Of a stretch of 64,000 bases of DNA, positions 33,600 through 45,600 are shown piece by piece (the stretch's first letter is position 1; every line of letters begins with the position of its first letter). This DNA is from Cymodocea nodosa (Eukaryota; Streptophyta; Magnoliopsida; Alismatales; Cymodoceaceae). Both the position numbers and the translations under genes were made by a program. A model generated the notes under the pieces. The model did no database searches, was not told where the DNA came from, and saw only the letters and a list, made by a program, of their open reading frames with translations. The stretch lies in assembly GCA_036874045.1 (NCBI GenBank), contig CM072339.1:11043501-11107500 (forward strand), written 5' to 3'.

Positions 33600-35150
33600 T
33601 CATACTGAAATTAAAGCTTTTGGTACCCAAATCTTCTTGGGTCCAGTAGAGTTAGTCCTCAAAACATTAAATCTATTGCCTCTTGGTAGCCACATATGAC
33701 TTGATCTTCGTTTGATGGCAAACACAGTGGTGCCATCTCTATAAGATAGAATCACTCTACCACAGTAAGGTATTTCCTGTGGTGTAGCATTCCTTAGGCC
33801 ATATTTATTCCCATTAGATCGTTGAGATCCTATTATTTTATTTAATCCTTTTTGACCTTGAGTAAATTTACATATGGTATCTTTCAAATTTGATATAGTG
33901 GTTAATAGATTCTTATTTTCTTCTTTTAATTCACAGTTAACACAACTATACTTATCTAAATTTGATTTTAGATTTCTATTTTCAACTATAGTTGATTCTA
34001 ATTCAGCAAATGAATTTTCTAAGCAATGATTTAACCTTTTAATTTCTTTCTTAAACTCTCTACACTTCACATATAAATTATCTACAGTAGACAGAAGACT
34101 GTTTATGTCTAAATCATCATGCTCATTTTCTGAACTAGAGGAAGAAGAGCATACCTCTTGTGCTGCAAAACATACGTTGGCTGCAGCTTCATCTTCAGAA
34201 TCTGATGAACAACTTGAAGTGCTACTGTCATCCCACGTAGCTTTGAGAGCCATCTTCTTTTTGTCCTTCAATCTCTTCTTCTTATCTCCTTGATCCTCTT
34301 TTGTCTGAAATGGACAGAAGGTCTATATGTGCCCTTGCCTTTTACATTTGAAACATGTAGGAACAGTTCTTTTAAAGTAGCTGGGCTTATTCTTTTTCTT
34401 CATGAACTTTCTGAAGTTCTTTGCCAGCAACATGATCTCATCATCATCTAAGCTTGGAGCTTCTTCTGTAGATGGAAATGCTATTTCCTTTTTCTTTTTA
34501 GCTTTCTTTTCAACAGCTCCTTCTTGCTCTTTCTAGTCCTTCATCTGAACTTCGTGGGCTAGAAGATTGCCCAACAGTTCTTCAACTATGTAATTGTTAA
34601 GATCCTTGGAATCTTGAATAGATGTGGACTTCTGTTTCCACTCAACAGTTAAGCTCCTCAGGATCTTCTATACCTGTTCACGTGAAGAGAACTCATTTCC
34701 CAAGCCTTTCAGACTGTTAATGATTTCAGTAAATCTAGAAAACATTTCAGTTATGTTTTCATTATCATTCATTTTAAACAGTTCTAGTTTTCTCAAAAGA
34801 ATATTGATTTTTGTATCCTTAACTTGTCTTGTACCTTCATGAGTAACTTGAAGGATTTTCCAAGCCTCATGAGCAAACTTACATGCAGATACTTTATTAT
34901 ATTGATCAGCAGTTAGTGCACAATAAATGGCATTCAACCCTCTAGCATCCAACTAGATGATTTTCTCATCCTCCTCAGACCAGTTCGTAACATCACTGGT
35001 TGGAAGTGTAGTTCCAAGGACAACAATCTTCCAAAGTTTAACATCTGAACTCCTAAGGAAGCACTCCATTCTATTCTTCCAATAGTTATAATTGGAACCA
35101 TCGAATAGAGGAGGTCTGTGGATGTTTTGTCCCTCAGCAAATTGAGCCAT
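33600..35150 (-). pseudogene. gag: Element E gag
   Basis: The minus-strand ATG at 35150 begins MAQFAEGQNIHRPPLFDGSN, a SIRE-type gag N-terminus comparable with C3 (NLNRPPLFDGIHFEYW). One frame runs to 33600 with stops near 34954, 34669, 34540 and 34325. The zinc knuckle CFKCKRQGHIxTFC (near 34320-34360) has a stop within it, but its ligands are kept. A Ser/Asp/Glu-rich acidic patch and a coiled coil (CREFKKEIKRLNHCLENSF) form the C-terminal extension. The last codons (PKKIWVPKALISV) resemble the linker before protease, where the deletion begins. Confidence 0.87.
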
Positions 35151-35187
35151 AAATCCAGATGGTTAAATCATATGAAGGATTAACCAA

Positions 35188-35199
35188 GCTCTGATACCA
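35188..35199 (-). other. Primer-binding site of element E (tRNA-iMet)
   Basis: On the minus strand TGGTATCAGAGC starts two bases inside the 5' LTR boundary. It matches the 3' end of initiator tRNA-Met. Confidence 0.88.
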
Positions 35200-35201
35200 A
35201 T

Positions 35202-37138
35202 TGTTAGGATCGGTAGACTCACCAAAGGGGGGGTGAATGGTGAATGTGTGTAATTTTTTATATTCTTTTGATTGTTGAATCAAATGATTCAATAGAAATG
35301 AAATGAGATGAAACTAAATGAATGCAAAGCAATAAAAAAAGATAACACACAAAAAGTTTTAGGTGGTTCACCAACTTGGCTAGTCCACCCCCAAGATTCA
35401 CTTGGGCTTCACTAAGTGTTTCAACACTTACACACTTGCTTTCAGGTCAAAGCAAGAACCAACAACATAGAAGTTTTCAGGTATAAACTTTAGTAAACCA
35501 ACCTCTAGAATTTTCAAGTTGAAGCCACAAACCAACAGCTTCAATCTTTCAATCAGAGTTTTGGCGCACAGAGCTTTTTCTATAGTAGATCTTTTGAATA
35601 AGCTTGACTGTTTGCAGACTTGAGTGTAATTGAAAATAAAGTGTAGCTCACTATGTATTGTATATACATTTTTCTATCTATTATCCTCTCTTAAACTCCT
35701 CATATTTATACCAAAGGTATAACGAACATATTTTTGTCTCAACAGATGTATTCTATTGTACTTGCTAAATAATCAGACCTAAATATGGTAAGTTACCATT
35801 CTGTCTGATGTTCAGTAAGTAACCTTCCGAAAATCTCAGGCTTTCGGATGGCTATAAAAATAACTTACCGAAAAGCATCTATAACTTACAGATTCATCAC
35901 TCATATTTTGTTATCTGAGTCACGTGAGGAATTTAAGTTGTTCACGTGTAATGACAAGTGTTTAGAGTCTTGTATTTAACTTATTGAAAAGAGCTATTGA
36001 CTTTCGGATAGTTAACTACTGTAACTCTCTGAACTTTCATTTAAGTCTTCGATAGCTGTCCCTTCAAAACTGTACGTGCATAAAATCATAACTTACGTTT
36101 CGGATAGTTAATATTTTAACTCACTAAAACCTTCCCATTTTTTGGATAGTTATCTTTCTAACTCTTCGAAACCCATTTGACCATCTGTTTGGAATTCTGC
36201 ATGTGGGAATTTCACTAACTTAAGTTTCGGATGGTTAAACTGTAACTCACCAAAACTCTCTTGAAATTTCGGATAGTTATCTTTCTAACTCTCTGAAAAA
36301 CTCATTTGAACATCTATTTGGAATTCTGCACGTGGGAAATTCACTGACTTAACTTTTGGATGGTTAAACCATAACTCACCGAAACTCTCTTGAGATTTCG
36401 GATAGTTATCTTTCTAACTCTCCAAAAACTTAAATGATCTTCTTTCTGGAATTCTGCACGTGGCGATTTCAATAACTTAAGTTTCGGATAGTTAAACTGT
36501 AACTTATCGAAACTCTCTTTGAAAATTCGGATAGTTATCTAACTCTCCAATTTTCCCTTTTAAGCTTTTCAATTGCTAGCTTCTCCATTTTGCATGTGCA
36601 AAAAAAGATGACTTAAGTTCTAGAAAGTTATACCTGTAACTCTCCGAAAAACTTGAATAGTTATCTAACTCTCCGAAAGAAAACTCAGATAGTTATCTAA
36701 CTCTCCGAAAAGTCCTTTAAGATTCTATTTTGTATTTGTGCACATGGTTAATTGAAAGACTTAAGTTTCGGATAGTTAGCCTTTCTAACTTTCCAATTTT
36801 CCTTTTTCTTTCGGATAGTTATCTCCATAACTCTCCGATCTTTCAACTAACTTAACTATCTGATTAAATAACTCTCTGAAGGCTTTGAAAAATAGGATAG
36901 TTATCCTTCTAACTGTCTGATGAACTTGTTGTTGTTTTACTCTTCGGATACTTGGACCTGTAACTGTCCAATTTTCCTATATCTTTCAAGTAGTATTTTC
37001 TAGAACTTTCTCCATCTGTTCATCTGCTTAGAAATTGTTCTATCTGCCTTCTGATCTAATGCTGCACAAACTTATCTATGAAATACAATATGTTTCCTCA
37101 CATAGGTTTTGCATTATCAAAATACTCGGGTTCTAACA
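35202..37138 (-). repeat. Element E 5' LTR (1937 bp)
   Basis: It pairs with the 3' LTR. A minus-strand TATAAATA is at 35703-35710. The palindrome array lies at about 35820-36970. Confidence 0.9.
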
Positions 37139-37143
37139 ATTAT

Positions 37144-38136
37144 TGCACGTGGTAAAATTCTTATTATAAAAACATTTGTTTATCACTTATTCATTGAGTT
37201 ATTTGTAATACAATGGGGATGGTTCATTGAGTTATTGTAACACCACGAAGCTGGTTCGTTGAGTTAGCGTAACACCACAGACTTAGTTCGTTGAGTTAGC
37301 TACAATACTTGTTATGTGAGTTGGCACATGAGGAACTCGTTAAGTTAGAAACGTTAAATTATATATTTACTTATGTTACTCGTTTAGTTAACATTAAAGT
37401 AATGACTACTTATTACACTTGATGAAAAATTTTGGACGAGAAAGTTTATTTTGTAGGAAAATTTTCAGAGATCCAAGATTGATGATTAAAGAAAATTTGA
37501 AATGTAAACGTCGGTTAGAATGTGTGTATTTCGATAAAGGAAAAAGAAAAGACATGAAGAAGTGGATAATTGGTAGTGATTAAACGTGGAGGATATGCAT
37601 GAAATGAAGATGCAGTATAAAAGGCATAGACTTCTTATTGATCAATTATCCTTGCACACTAAATGAAAAATCTTTTCAAGGATCAAAAACACCTTTCGGG
37701 GAAAAGCTCTCAAGTGGAAGAAAATTCAGTGAAGTAGAAAAAGGTAAGATTTATGTCACTAAAGATCTGAAATATCAGAAGAAGGCAAATTCAGTGAATC
37801 AGAGAAAGTCAGATATTCATCACTGAAGAATTGCTGAAGAAGAAAAAGAAGAAGAAGAAGAAAGATCTCAAACAGGGAGAAATGTTTTAAATTCTGCAAA
37901 TTAGTTTTCTCTGTTTGTAGTTATGAAATTGTATAGATGAAACAAGGTATCGATATATAATTGCATCTACAATTTCTAAAGAGAATTGAATTGTATATTG
38001 TAATTGAAACCTTGAATAAAAATGATTTTATGAAAATAGTGTCTTGACTTATTTTTGAGTTTTGAAGTTTCAATTATAATAAAAAATGTTGAAAAACACA
38101 ATTCACCCCCCTCTTGTGTAGCCATACGATCTTATA
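37144..38136 (+). repeat. Right part of the solo S LTR
   Basis: It continues the LTR after E with GTTGAGTTA units, a TATA region near 37614, a GAA run near 37835-37862, and the end of the LTR. Confidence 0.85.
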
Positions 38137-38147
38137 AAAAACCTTTA

Positions 38148-38159
38148 GCTCTAATACCA
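38148..38159 (-). other. Primer-binding site of element D (tRNA-iMet)
   Basis: The minus strand reads TGGTATTAGAGC, one C-to-T change from the canonical TGGTATCAGAGC. It is two bases from the 5' LTR. Confidence 0.85.
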
Positions 38160-38161
38160 AT

Positions 38162-39180
38162 TGTATTTTAAACCCGATCGTTCAGTCAACTCACTATGGC
38201 ACGATTCTGAAAAATTCACCTCTAAACTTATCGAAACTAGAAGTGAAGAGAAAGAGGAAGAAAGAACATTGAAAACACAGGATTTACATGGTTTAGCAAC
38301 AGCCTACGTCCACGGAGAGTTGAGGGTTCTACTATGAGCTTTGGCACAATCAACTATAATGTTTTACAACATCATAAATGTTTATATACTACCCAACTTA
38401 GGGTTAATAAATCTTTAATTACACTTAAGCCATTACAATAGAGAGAAAATGCTTCAGAGAAGGAACTCTCAATTTCAGAGCCTTATCTTCCTATCTTTCC
38501 AAAATCTGCAACACTTTGGATAGTTACAGAGCTTAACTATCCAAAGAAAAATCTTCTTTCTTCATTTGTTGTAATGGGCGGTACTGTAGTAAGTTAATTG
38601 TCTAGAGAGATCTGGTCTTTTAGATAGTTACAAACTTAACTGTTTGAAAACCCACTTGCGTCTCTCTCAGTCCATTCAGAAGGTTCTACCGATAACTATC
38701 TAAACACTACTTGTCTTTTGGATAGTTATTGTCTTAACTATCTGAAAACTCACTTAAGTGTCTCTTCAGTCATTTCGGAAGGTTGTAGTTGTAACCTTCC
38801 AAAAAACTCATGACTTTCAGATAATTACTACCTAACCATCCAAAGATCTACTTAAGTCACTGCCTTTCGGATACTTGGCTTCTTAACTATCTGAACATCC
38901 ACTTAAGTGTCTAACTTTCGGATACTTAGCTTCATAACTGTCCGAACATCCACTTAAGTGTTCTCTAAGTCATTCCAGATGGTTACAACCAATAACCCTC
39001 CGAAATCTTCTAACTTTTGGATAGTAAGCTGAAAGCCTTCTGACTGAAACGTTATTTTGGATACTTCAACCTAGTAACCTTCTGAAATCATAAATTTGCT
39101 AGAGACTTATTGTTAACAAGCTTCCAACTGAACTTGGACTTCTTGTGGCATACTCCACACCTGTACTACTTGCCCTAACA
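38162..39180 (-). repeat. Element D 5' LTR (1019 bp)
   Basis: In plus coordinates it runs TGTATTTTAAACC...TGCCCTAACA. A minus-strand TATATAAA is at 38381-38388. The stem motif CCGTGGACGTAGG...AACCATGTAAA (minus) is at 38283-38317, as in A and B. An array of CGGATAGTTA / TAACTATCCG units is at 38510-39080. It pairs with the truncated 3' LTR at 22837-23665. Confidence 0.9.
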
Positions 39181-39252
39181 TATGTAAGTAGCTATGTTAA
39201 TTTTATCTCTATTTAAATTTTGTTTATGTTGTTGAAATATAGAATCACTGTT
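39181..39252. other. Short unassigned host sequence right of D
   Basis: Seventy-two AT-rich bases between D and the LTR-like start at 39253. The first five (TATGT) are the predicted D duplication. No gene or known motif is seen. It could be internal sequence of an older element. Confidence 0.4.
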
Positions 39253-39547
39253 AGGAATTTTGTTTTGATGATATATGCTTTATTAAATTTTTAAATAAGT
39301 CTAAATAATATTCTCTAAGTATATTTCTCTAAGTATAATAGTTAATAGATTATCGGAAAGTTTCATTTTTATGTTAGATAAGTTGAAGATTTCCGAAGAG
39401 TTAGATTTTCGATAGTTAAACTTTTGGATAGTTAACATTTCATTTTTGTCGAATAGTTTATGTTAAAAACTCGTATAGTTAAGTTATCTGCACGTGTGTT
39501 TTTAATATTTTAAGTTGTCACGTGTTTTTCCATGTGCGTTTGGTAAT
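39253..39547 (+). repeat. Fragment G: LTR-like sequence hosting C2
   Basis: It starts TGTTAGGAATTTTGTTTTGA, close to the S LTR start (TGTTGAGTATTTTG). It contains both motif types: GATAGTTAAAC and TTGGATAGTTAAC like E and D, and CTCGTATAGTTAAGTTA like S. CACGTG boxes are near 39492 and 39520. It is cut at 39547 by C2 (predicted duplication GTAAT), and its continuation lies right of the window. Confidence 0.5.
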
Positions 39548-41096
39548 TGTTGAGTATTTTATTTTGATGATGTTTGCTAAATGAAAATAATCATATTTGC
39601 TCAATTACTATTGCTTGTGAAAAGAAATGAAAATCATCGATTAATACAGAAAAAGCTTACTAACATAAATACTTGTCTGTATTGGATCTAAAATTATACT
39701 GTTAAATAACTAGTCATTTCATTACATTAATTTCTCATTTAACTAAACGTTAAGTTAACGTGTATTTTTATTGAAAAGTATGATATGTTTTAAAGTTATA
39801 TCTTCCGTATCATGAACAGTGCACGTTTAGACAACTCGTTAAGTTAGAGGCTTAAAGTTTAAAATAGGTCACGTGAGAACTTGTTGAGTTAGTGAGTAAA
39901 AGAAGAGACAAACTCGTTAAGTTAGTGTTATACACGTGGTGAAATTATAAGTTACGAATGTTATATTGTATCACGTGAGGTACTCATGTTTAACTCGTTA
40001 AGTTAGCATACCTAAACACGTTGAGTTGCTATATTGAACACTAAGGCAATGCGTTAGGTTAGCGTTATAAAACTTAAGTTGTTATTTTTGCACGTGGTAA
40101 AATTCTTATTATAAAAACATTTGTTTATTACTAGTTTGTTGAGTTATCGTAACACAACAGAGATAGTTCATTGAGTTAGCGTAACACCACGAACTTAGTT
40201 CGTTAAGTTAGCCATAGTACTTGTCACGTGAAATGGCACATGAGGAACTCGTTAAGTTAGAAATGTTAAGTTATATATATACTTGTGTTACTTGTTTAGT
40301 TAACATTAAAGTAACGACTACTTATTATACTGATGAAAAATTTTGGAAGAGAAAGTTTATTTTGTAGGAAATTTTTTAGAGATCCAAGACTGATGATTAA
40401 AGAAAATTCGAAATGTAAACGTGGGTCAGAACGTGTGTTTCGATGAAGGAAAAAGCAAGGACGTGAAGAAGTGGAAAACTGGTGGTGGTTAAATGTGAAG
40501 GATATGCATGAAATGAAGATACAGTATAAAAGGCATAGATTTCTCATTGATCAATTTATCCTTGCACACAAAACAAAAAATCTTTTCAAGGATCAAACTA
40601 TCCCTACACATACAACGAAAAATCTTTTCAAGGATCAAAAACACCTCTTCGAGGAAGAAAAAAACTCTCAGGTGGAAGAAAGTTCAGTGAAGTATAAAAA
40701 GGTAAGATTTATGTCACTAAAGATTTCAAGTATTAGAAGAAAGCAATTTCAGTGAAGCATAAAAAGACAAGATATTCGTCACTGAAGAATTGCTGAAGAA
40801 GAAAGAAGAAGAAGAAGAAGAAAGATCTCAAATAGGGAGAAATGTTTTAAATTTCGCAAATTAGTTTTTGCTGTTTGTAGTTATGAAATTGTATAGATGA
40901 AACATGGTATCGAGATATAATTGCATCTACAATTTATGAGGAGAATTGAATTGTATATTGTAATTGAAATATTGAATATAAATGATTTTATGAAAACAAT
41001 GTCTTGACTTGTTTTTGAGTTTTAAAGTTTCAATTATATTCAAAAATATTGAAAAACACAATTCACCCTCCTATTGTGTAGCCATACGATCCTACA
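39548..41096 (+). repeat. Element C2 5' LTR (1549 bp)
   Basis: It starts TGTTGAGTATTTTA and ends CGATCCTACA. It has about a dozen CGTTRAGTTA units, several CACGTG boxes (for example TCACGTGA near 39869), a TATAAAAG box at 40525-40532, and a GAA run at 40796-40822. Confidence 0.92.
40525..40532 (+). promoter_or_regulatory. TATA box in the C2 5' LTR
   Basis: TATAAAAG in the context CAGTATAAAAGGCATAG is identical in the other S LTRs, such as C3. It is the probable core promoter for the genomic RNA. Confidence 0.65.
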
Positions 41097-41098
41097 AG

Positions 41099-41110
41099 TG
41101 GTATCAGAGC
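41099..41110 (+). other. Primer-binding site of C2 (tRNA-iMet)
   Basis: TGGTATCAGAGC starts two bases after the 5' LTR. Confidence 0.9.
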
Positions 41111-41299
41111 TTTGTTAATAATCTTTGATATAAAATCGATACCAACTTATTTAATATCATTGCTTATTCTACCTTCCTTGTTTTTAAACAGAAATTAATA
41201 TCTGAGCATATGTTTAACTTTCTTGATTTAAGGCTCAAGTTGTTTTAAAGTTTTTAGACTATTTAAAATCAAATAGGTTGAAAAATCTAAGGTAAGATG

Positions 41300-42630
41300 G
41301 CTACTGGAAATGGTAATTTTTCTTGGCTTTGAAGGTCACTTAGGATGACACGTCTAAAGAGTCTGAATCTAAGGAATCATCATCAAAATCTTCACATTTA
41401 GAAGGAAAACAAGAGTTAGAAGATGTTGCTCATGCGCGCTTCATGGCAGATGAGTCTGAGGTAATATCTGATCCTGAAAGTTATTCAGATTTTAACTTTG
41501 ATGAATTATTATGTGCTTATCATGCATTATTACAAAAACTTAAAGTTTGTAAACTAGAAAATAAGAATATTAGAAACTCTTTATCCATTGTAGAAGAAGA
41601 AAATTGTTTCCTGTCTACTACTTTAGAAAAGTTTAAATGTGATAATGAAAATCATGCTAGAGATTTGCATAAATTTAGATTTAATGAATGTGTCTTGCAT
41701 GAACAAATACAGAATACAAATGCTGAAAAATTAAAGATAGAATCTAAAAATAAAATGTTGAGAAACAATATAAATGAACTTGAATTAGAGATAGATAAAT
41801 TAAAATTGAGAGTGCTAGATTTAAATTCTACCATTGAGAAATAGAATTTAAGTCAAACTAAGTTAGACAAACTAACTAGTACCCCTGCAGTGTCATATAA
41901 ATTTGGCTTAGGATTTGATTATCCTGAATATCCTGAATCTCAAGCCAATAAAGGATTTGTTAGTTGCAGTTCAAGTAAATCTAAGACTAAAATTCCTTTT
42001 ATCATGAAACAAGGTAATAAATATGTAGAAGTAGGTACTCCAAAGGATGAATCATGTATTAATAATATAAATCAATGTGATTTGTCAAAATGTACTTCTA
42101 ACATGATTATAAATGTTTCTAAAAATCTTGTTTCTTGTTCTGGATTAATTACTCAATATGAACTTACTGAAAATTATTAATTACTCATCAGACAATTGTA
42201 GTAAATTGGAAATTCAGAAACCCGAGCATGTAATTCAAAACACTGGTGTTATACCAATTACTCATTTTACATGTTCTTTATCTAAAAATTTATGTGCAGA
42301 AAAAGATTTTGTATGTACTGAAAATTAAAATAAAAGTACAAAATCTTGGTATGAACTTACTGAAATGTATGAGCATGACCAAAATAAATTAACATCTTAT
42401 AAAAATTGATTTGGTCTTGATTATACTACACTTGAAAACAAAAAGAATGATTATAAGAGCAATAATGCTACAAGTAAGTATGATGTTAAAAATAAGTCTA
42501 TAGTACTTACAACTAATAAGAATGTAAATGATAATGTTCAACTATTTTTAAACAAAAAGAAGAAATTTGCCTTTAAGGAACTTGGTCCTCAACAACATTG
42601 GGTACCAAGAAAAAGTTTTTCTTAATTTCT
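41300..42630 (+). pseudogene. gag: Element C2 gag with large internal deletion
   Basis: The ATG at 41300 gives MATGNGNF, as in C3 (51834). The sequence then jumps near 41325 to the codons GFEGHLG-type that follow the zinc knuckle in C3. About 960 bp of capsid and the whole knuckle are lost. The C-terminal coiled-coil extension is open at 41443-41844 and 41890-42180, separated by a TAG in place of the Trp codon of EKWNLSQ. A rearrangement near 42145-42185 disrupts the tail, and 42181-42630 is decayed linker. This copy could not make particles itself. Confidence 0.84.
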
Positions 42631-42631
42631 T

Positions 42632-45600
42632 TTGCAGGAGGAAACAACATCAAAATGGATCTTGGACAGTGGAGCGTCAAGTCACATGACTGGACAAAAA
42701 AGTCTACTACAAAATTTTACAAATACCATGAAAGGGAGTGTAACATTTGGAAACAAAAGCAAGGATAAAATCATAGGTATGGGTAATGTTCAAATAACTT
42801 CAACTTATGTTATTTCGAATGTACTATATGTAGAAAACCTAGGATTTAATTTGCTGAGTGTTATAAAACTAACTGAAAATGGATATTATGTGGTGTTTGA
42901 AGATAATGTATGCAAAATTATTGATAAAAATACAAATGAAATTAAGTTTATTGCTAAAAGAAAAGGTTCTGTATGTATTTCATCTTTACCTTCTGGTGTA
43001 GTTGATTTAAATTCATGTTTGCTAGTTGAAACTACTGATGCATATCTATGGCATAGAAGGATTGGGCATATAAATATGAAACTGTTACATAAACTATCTA
43101 GAAAACATTTAGTGAGAGGTTTACCAAAGATTAAATACTCAAAGGACTTTATGTGTGATGCATGTGAGTTTGGTAAACTTCACAAAAACTCTTTCAAATC
43201 CAAAACTAATATTTCAAGCAAGAGAGTCTTAGAACTTATACATATGGATCTATTTGGACCAACAAGAATCATGAGTCTTGGTGGTAAACGGTATGTATTT
43301 GTTTTAGTAGATGACTTCTCTAGATACACTTGGGTATATTTTCTAGCATCTAAGATAGAAGTTTTTGAAAAATTTAAAATGTTTTGCAATTTTGTTCAAA
43401 ATGAACAAAGTGTCTCTATTCAGAAACTTAGGAGTGATCATGGTACTGAATTTGATAATGATCAAATGGATAATTATTGTATAGATCATGGCATTGATCA
43501 TAGTTTTTCTTTTCCAAGAGCACCGTCTCAAAATGGTGTTATTGAGAGAAAGAATAGATCACTTTAGGAAATGGTCAGAATTATGTTGAATGAACATAAG
43601 TTACCTCAAAATCTTTGGGCTGAAGTAGTGAATATAGCTTGTTATGTTATTAACATAAGTCACTTAAGACATTGTGTTAATAAAACTTCTTATGAAATTA
43701 TGTTTAATAGGGTTCCAAAAATTTCCTATATGAAACCATTTGGCTGCAAGTGTTTTATTCTTAATACTAAGGATAGAAGGGATAAATTTCAAGCCAAAGT
43801 GGATGAAGGAATTTTTATAGGTTACTCTACTAGAAGTAAAGCCTATAGAGTATATAACAAGATTTCTAGGACTATTGAAGAAACCCTCCATGTAAGTTTC
43901 AATGAAAATTCTTTTAGAGAATCTCAATCTAAAGTTGATAATGATGATATGATTAATCTCCCAAAATAGTTAGAGATCGATAAAGAGATTGAAGATTTAT
44001 CTGAGAAAATCAAAAATATGAACTTAAATGATCAAACTAATGATGAAAGTGATGAACCTTCAAATGTTGATGAGAATATTGAGGAAAATCAGAGAAATTG
44101 GCGTTATTCTTCATCACATCCCATTACTCAAGTCATTGGTAATATTAATGAGGGAGTTAAAACTAGAGCTTCAGTAAATTTAAATAGTATGTGTATGTTT
44201 GTTTCTATGGTGGAACCAAAGAATATAGTAGAAACATTATCTGATGAAAATTGGATAGTGGTAATCCAAGAAGAATTAAATCAATTCATCAGAAATGATG
44301 TTTGGGAATTAGTCTCTCCACTAGAAAATCAGTCCATAATGGGTACAAAGTGGATCTATAGAAACAAAACTAACGAAACTAGTCAAGTTATAAGAAACAA
44401 AGCTAGATTAGTTGCACAAGGGTATACACAGGAAGAAGGACTAGATTATGATGAAACATTTGCTCTTGTGGCTAGGTTAGAAAGTATAAGAATATTATTG
44501 GCCTATGCTTGTCATATGGATTTTAAATTATTTTAAATGGATGTAAAGAGTGCATTTCTAAATGGTTTAATTAATGAAGAAGTCTATGTAAAACAACCAC
44601 CTGGATTTGAAGATATTAAAAATCCTGACTTTGTGTATAAATTGAAGAAAGCCTTATACAGTTTGAAGCAAGCACCTAGATCATGGTATGAAAGATTATC
44701 TACTTTTTTAATAGAAAAAGGCTATATCATGGGAAAAGTGGATCATACTTTATTTATCAAGAGAGATGGTAAAGATCAGATTGTTGTTCAAATATACGTG
44801 GATGATATAATCTTTGGAGCAACCTCTAATAAGTTGATAAAAATATTCTTTGAAGAGATGACTAATCAGTTTGAAATGAGTATGATAGGAGAACTTTCAT
44901 ATTTTCTAGGACTTCCAATTAAGCAAATGGATAAAGGTATATTTTTAAATCAGGAAAAATATGCAGATGAAATGCTTAATAAATTTAATTTTAATGATAC
45001 AAGGATTCAAGGAACTCCTATGAGTACTTCTTTAAAGTTAGATATTGATGACATAGGAAAATCAATAGATGAAAGAAAATACAGAAGTATGATTGGTTCT
45101 TTACTTTATTTGACTGCTAGTAGACCTGATATTATGTTTGCTATGTGTGTTTGTGTTAGATTTCAATCTAATCCTAAAGAATCACACTCAATTGCAGTTA
45201 AAAGAATATTTAGATATATACAAGGAACTAAACATTTCGAACTGTATTATTCTAAGGATAGTTCAATAGATCTTATAGGATATACTGATGCTGATTATGC
45301 AAGATCTAAATTTGATAGAAAGAGTACCAGTGGCACATGTCAATTATTGGGAAATAATTTGGTGTCATGGTTTAGTAAAAAGCAAAACTTTGTTGCACTT
45401 TCTACTACAGAAGCTAAATATGTTATTGCTGCACTGTGTTGCACTCAGATTCTGTGGATAAAGCAAACTTTAGAAGATTTTGGATTATCTTATGATTCAA
45501 CTGAGATTTATTGTGACAGTAATTCTGCAATAAATCTTTCCAAAAGTACTGTATTACATTCTAGAGCAAAGCATATAAAGGTTAGACATCATTTTGTAAG

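Larger units (their letters stand above)
30661..37138 (-). mobile_element. Element E: internally deleted SIRE-type copia element
   Basis: E is 6478 bp with TGTTAGGATC...TTCTAACA ends and perfect ATTAT duplications (30656-30660, 37139-37143). The LTRs are 30661-32634 (3') and 35202-37138 (5'). The PBS and PPT place it on the minus strand. The internal region is only about 2.57 kb: gag, then directly RNase H, then PPTs. Protease, integrase and most of RT are gone, so E is a non-autonomous or dying derivative. It lies in a solo S LTR inside D. Confidence 0.92.
30123..38136 (+). mobile_element. Solo LTR of the S family in element D, itself interrupted by E
   Basis: It begins TGTTGAGTATTTTG at 30123 and ends CGATCTTATA at 38136 (other copies end CGATCCTACA, so two C-to-T changes). 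Flanking AAAAA repeats are at 30118-30122 and 38137-38141. Without E and its ATTAT repeat, it is about 1531 bp and has the CGTTRAGTTA array. It sits in the short leader of D, between PBS and gag. Confidence 0.88.
22837..39180 (-). mobile_element. Element D: Tork-type copia retrotransposon on the minus strand
   Basis: The 5' LTR is on the right (38162-39180), and the 3' LTR on the left is truncated by C1 (22837-23665). Between them, on the minus strand, come PBS, gag (ATG at 30104), protease, integrase, RT and RNase H. D is interrupted by X2 (24477-26662) and by a solo S LTR (30123-38136) that itself holds E. Removing the inserts leaves about 6.1 kb, normal for copia. All genes are broken. The right flank begins TATGT (39181), the predicted duplication; its partner is outside the window. 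Confidence 0.9.

Noticed and set aside
34105..34293. Plus-strand Ser/Glu-rich ORF
   Set aside because: Shadow of the acidic patch of E gag on the minus strand.
39181..39252. Host gene fragment between D and G
   Set aside because: Only 72 AT-rich bases with no coding signal.
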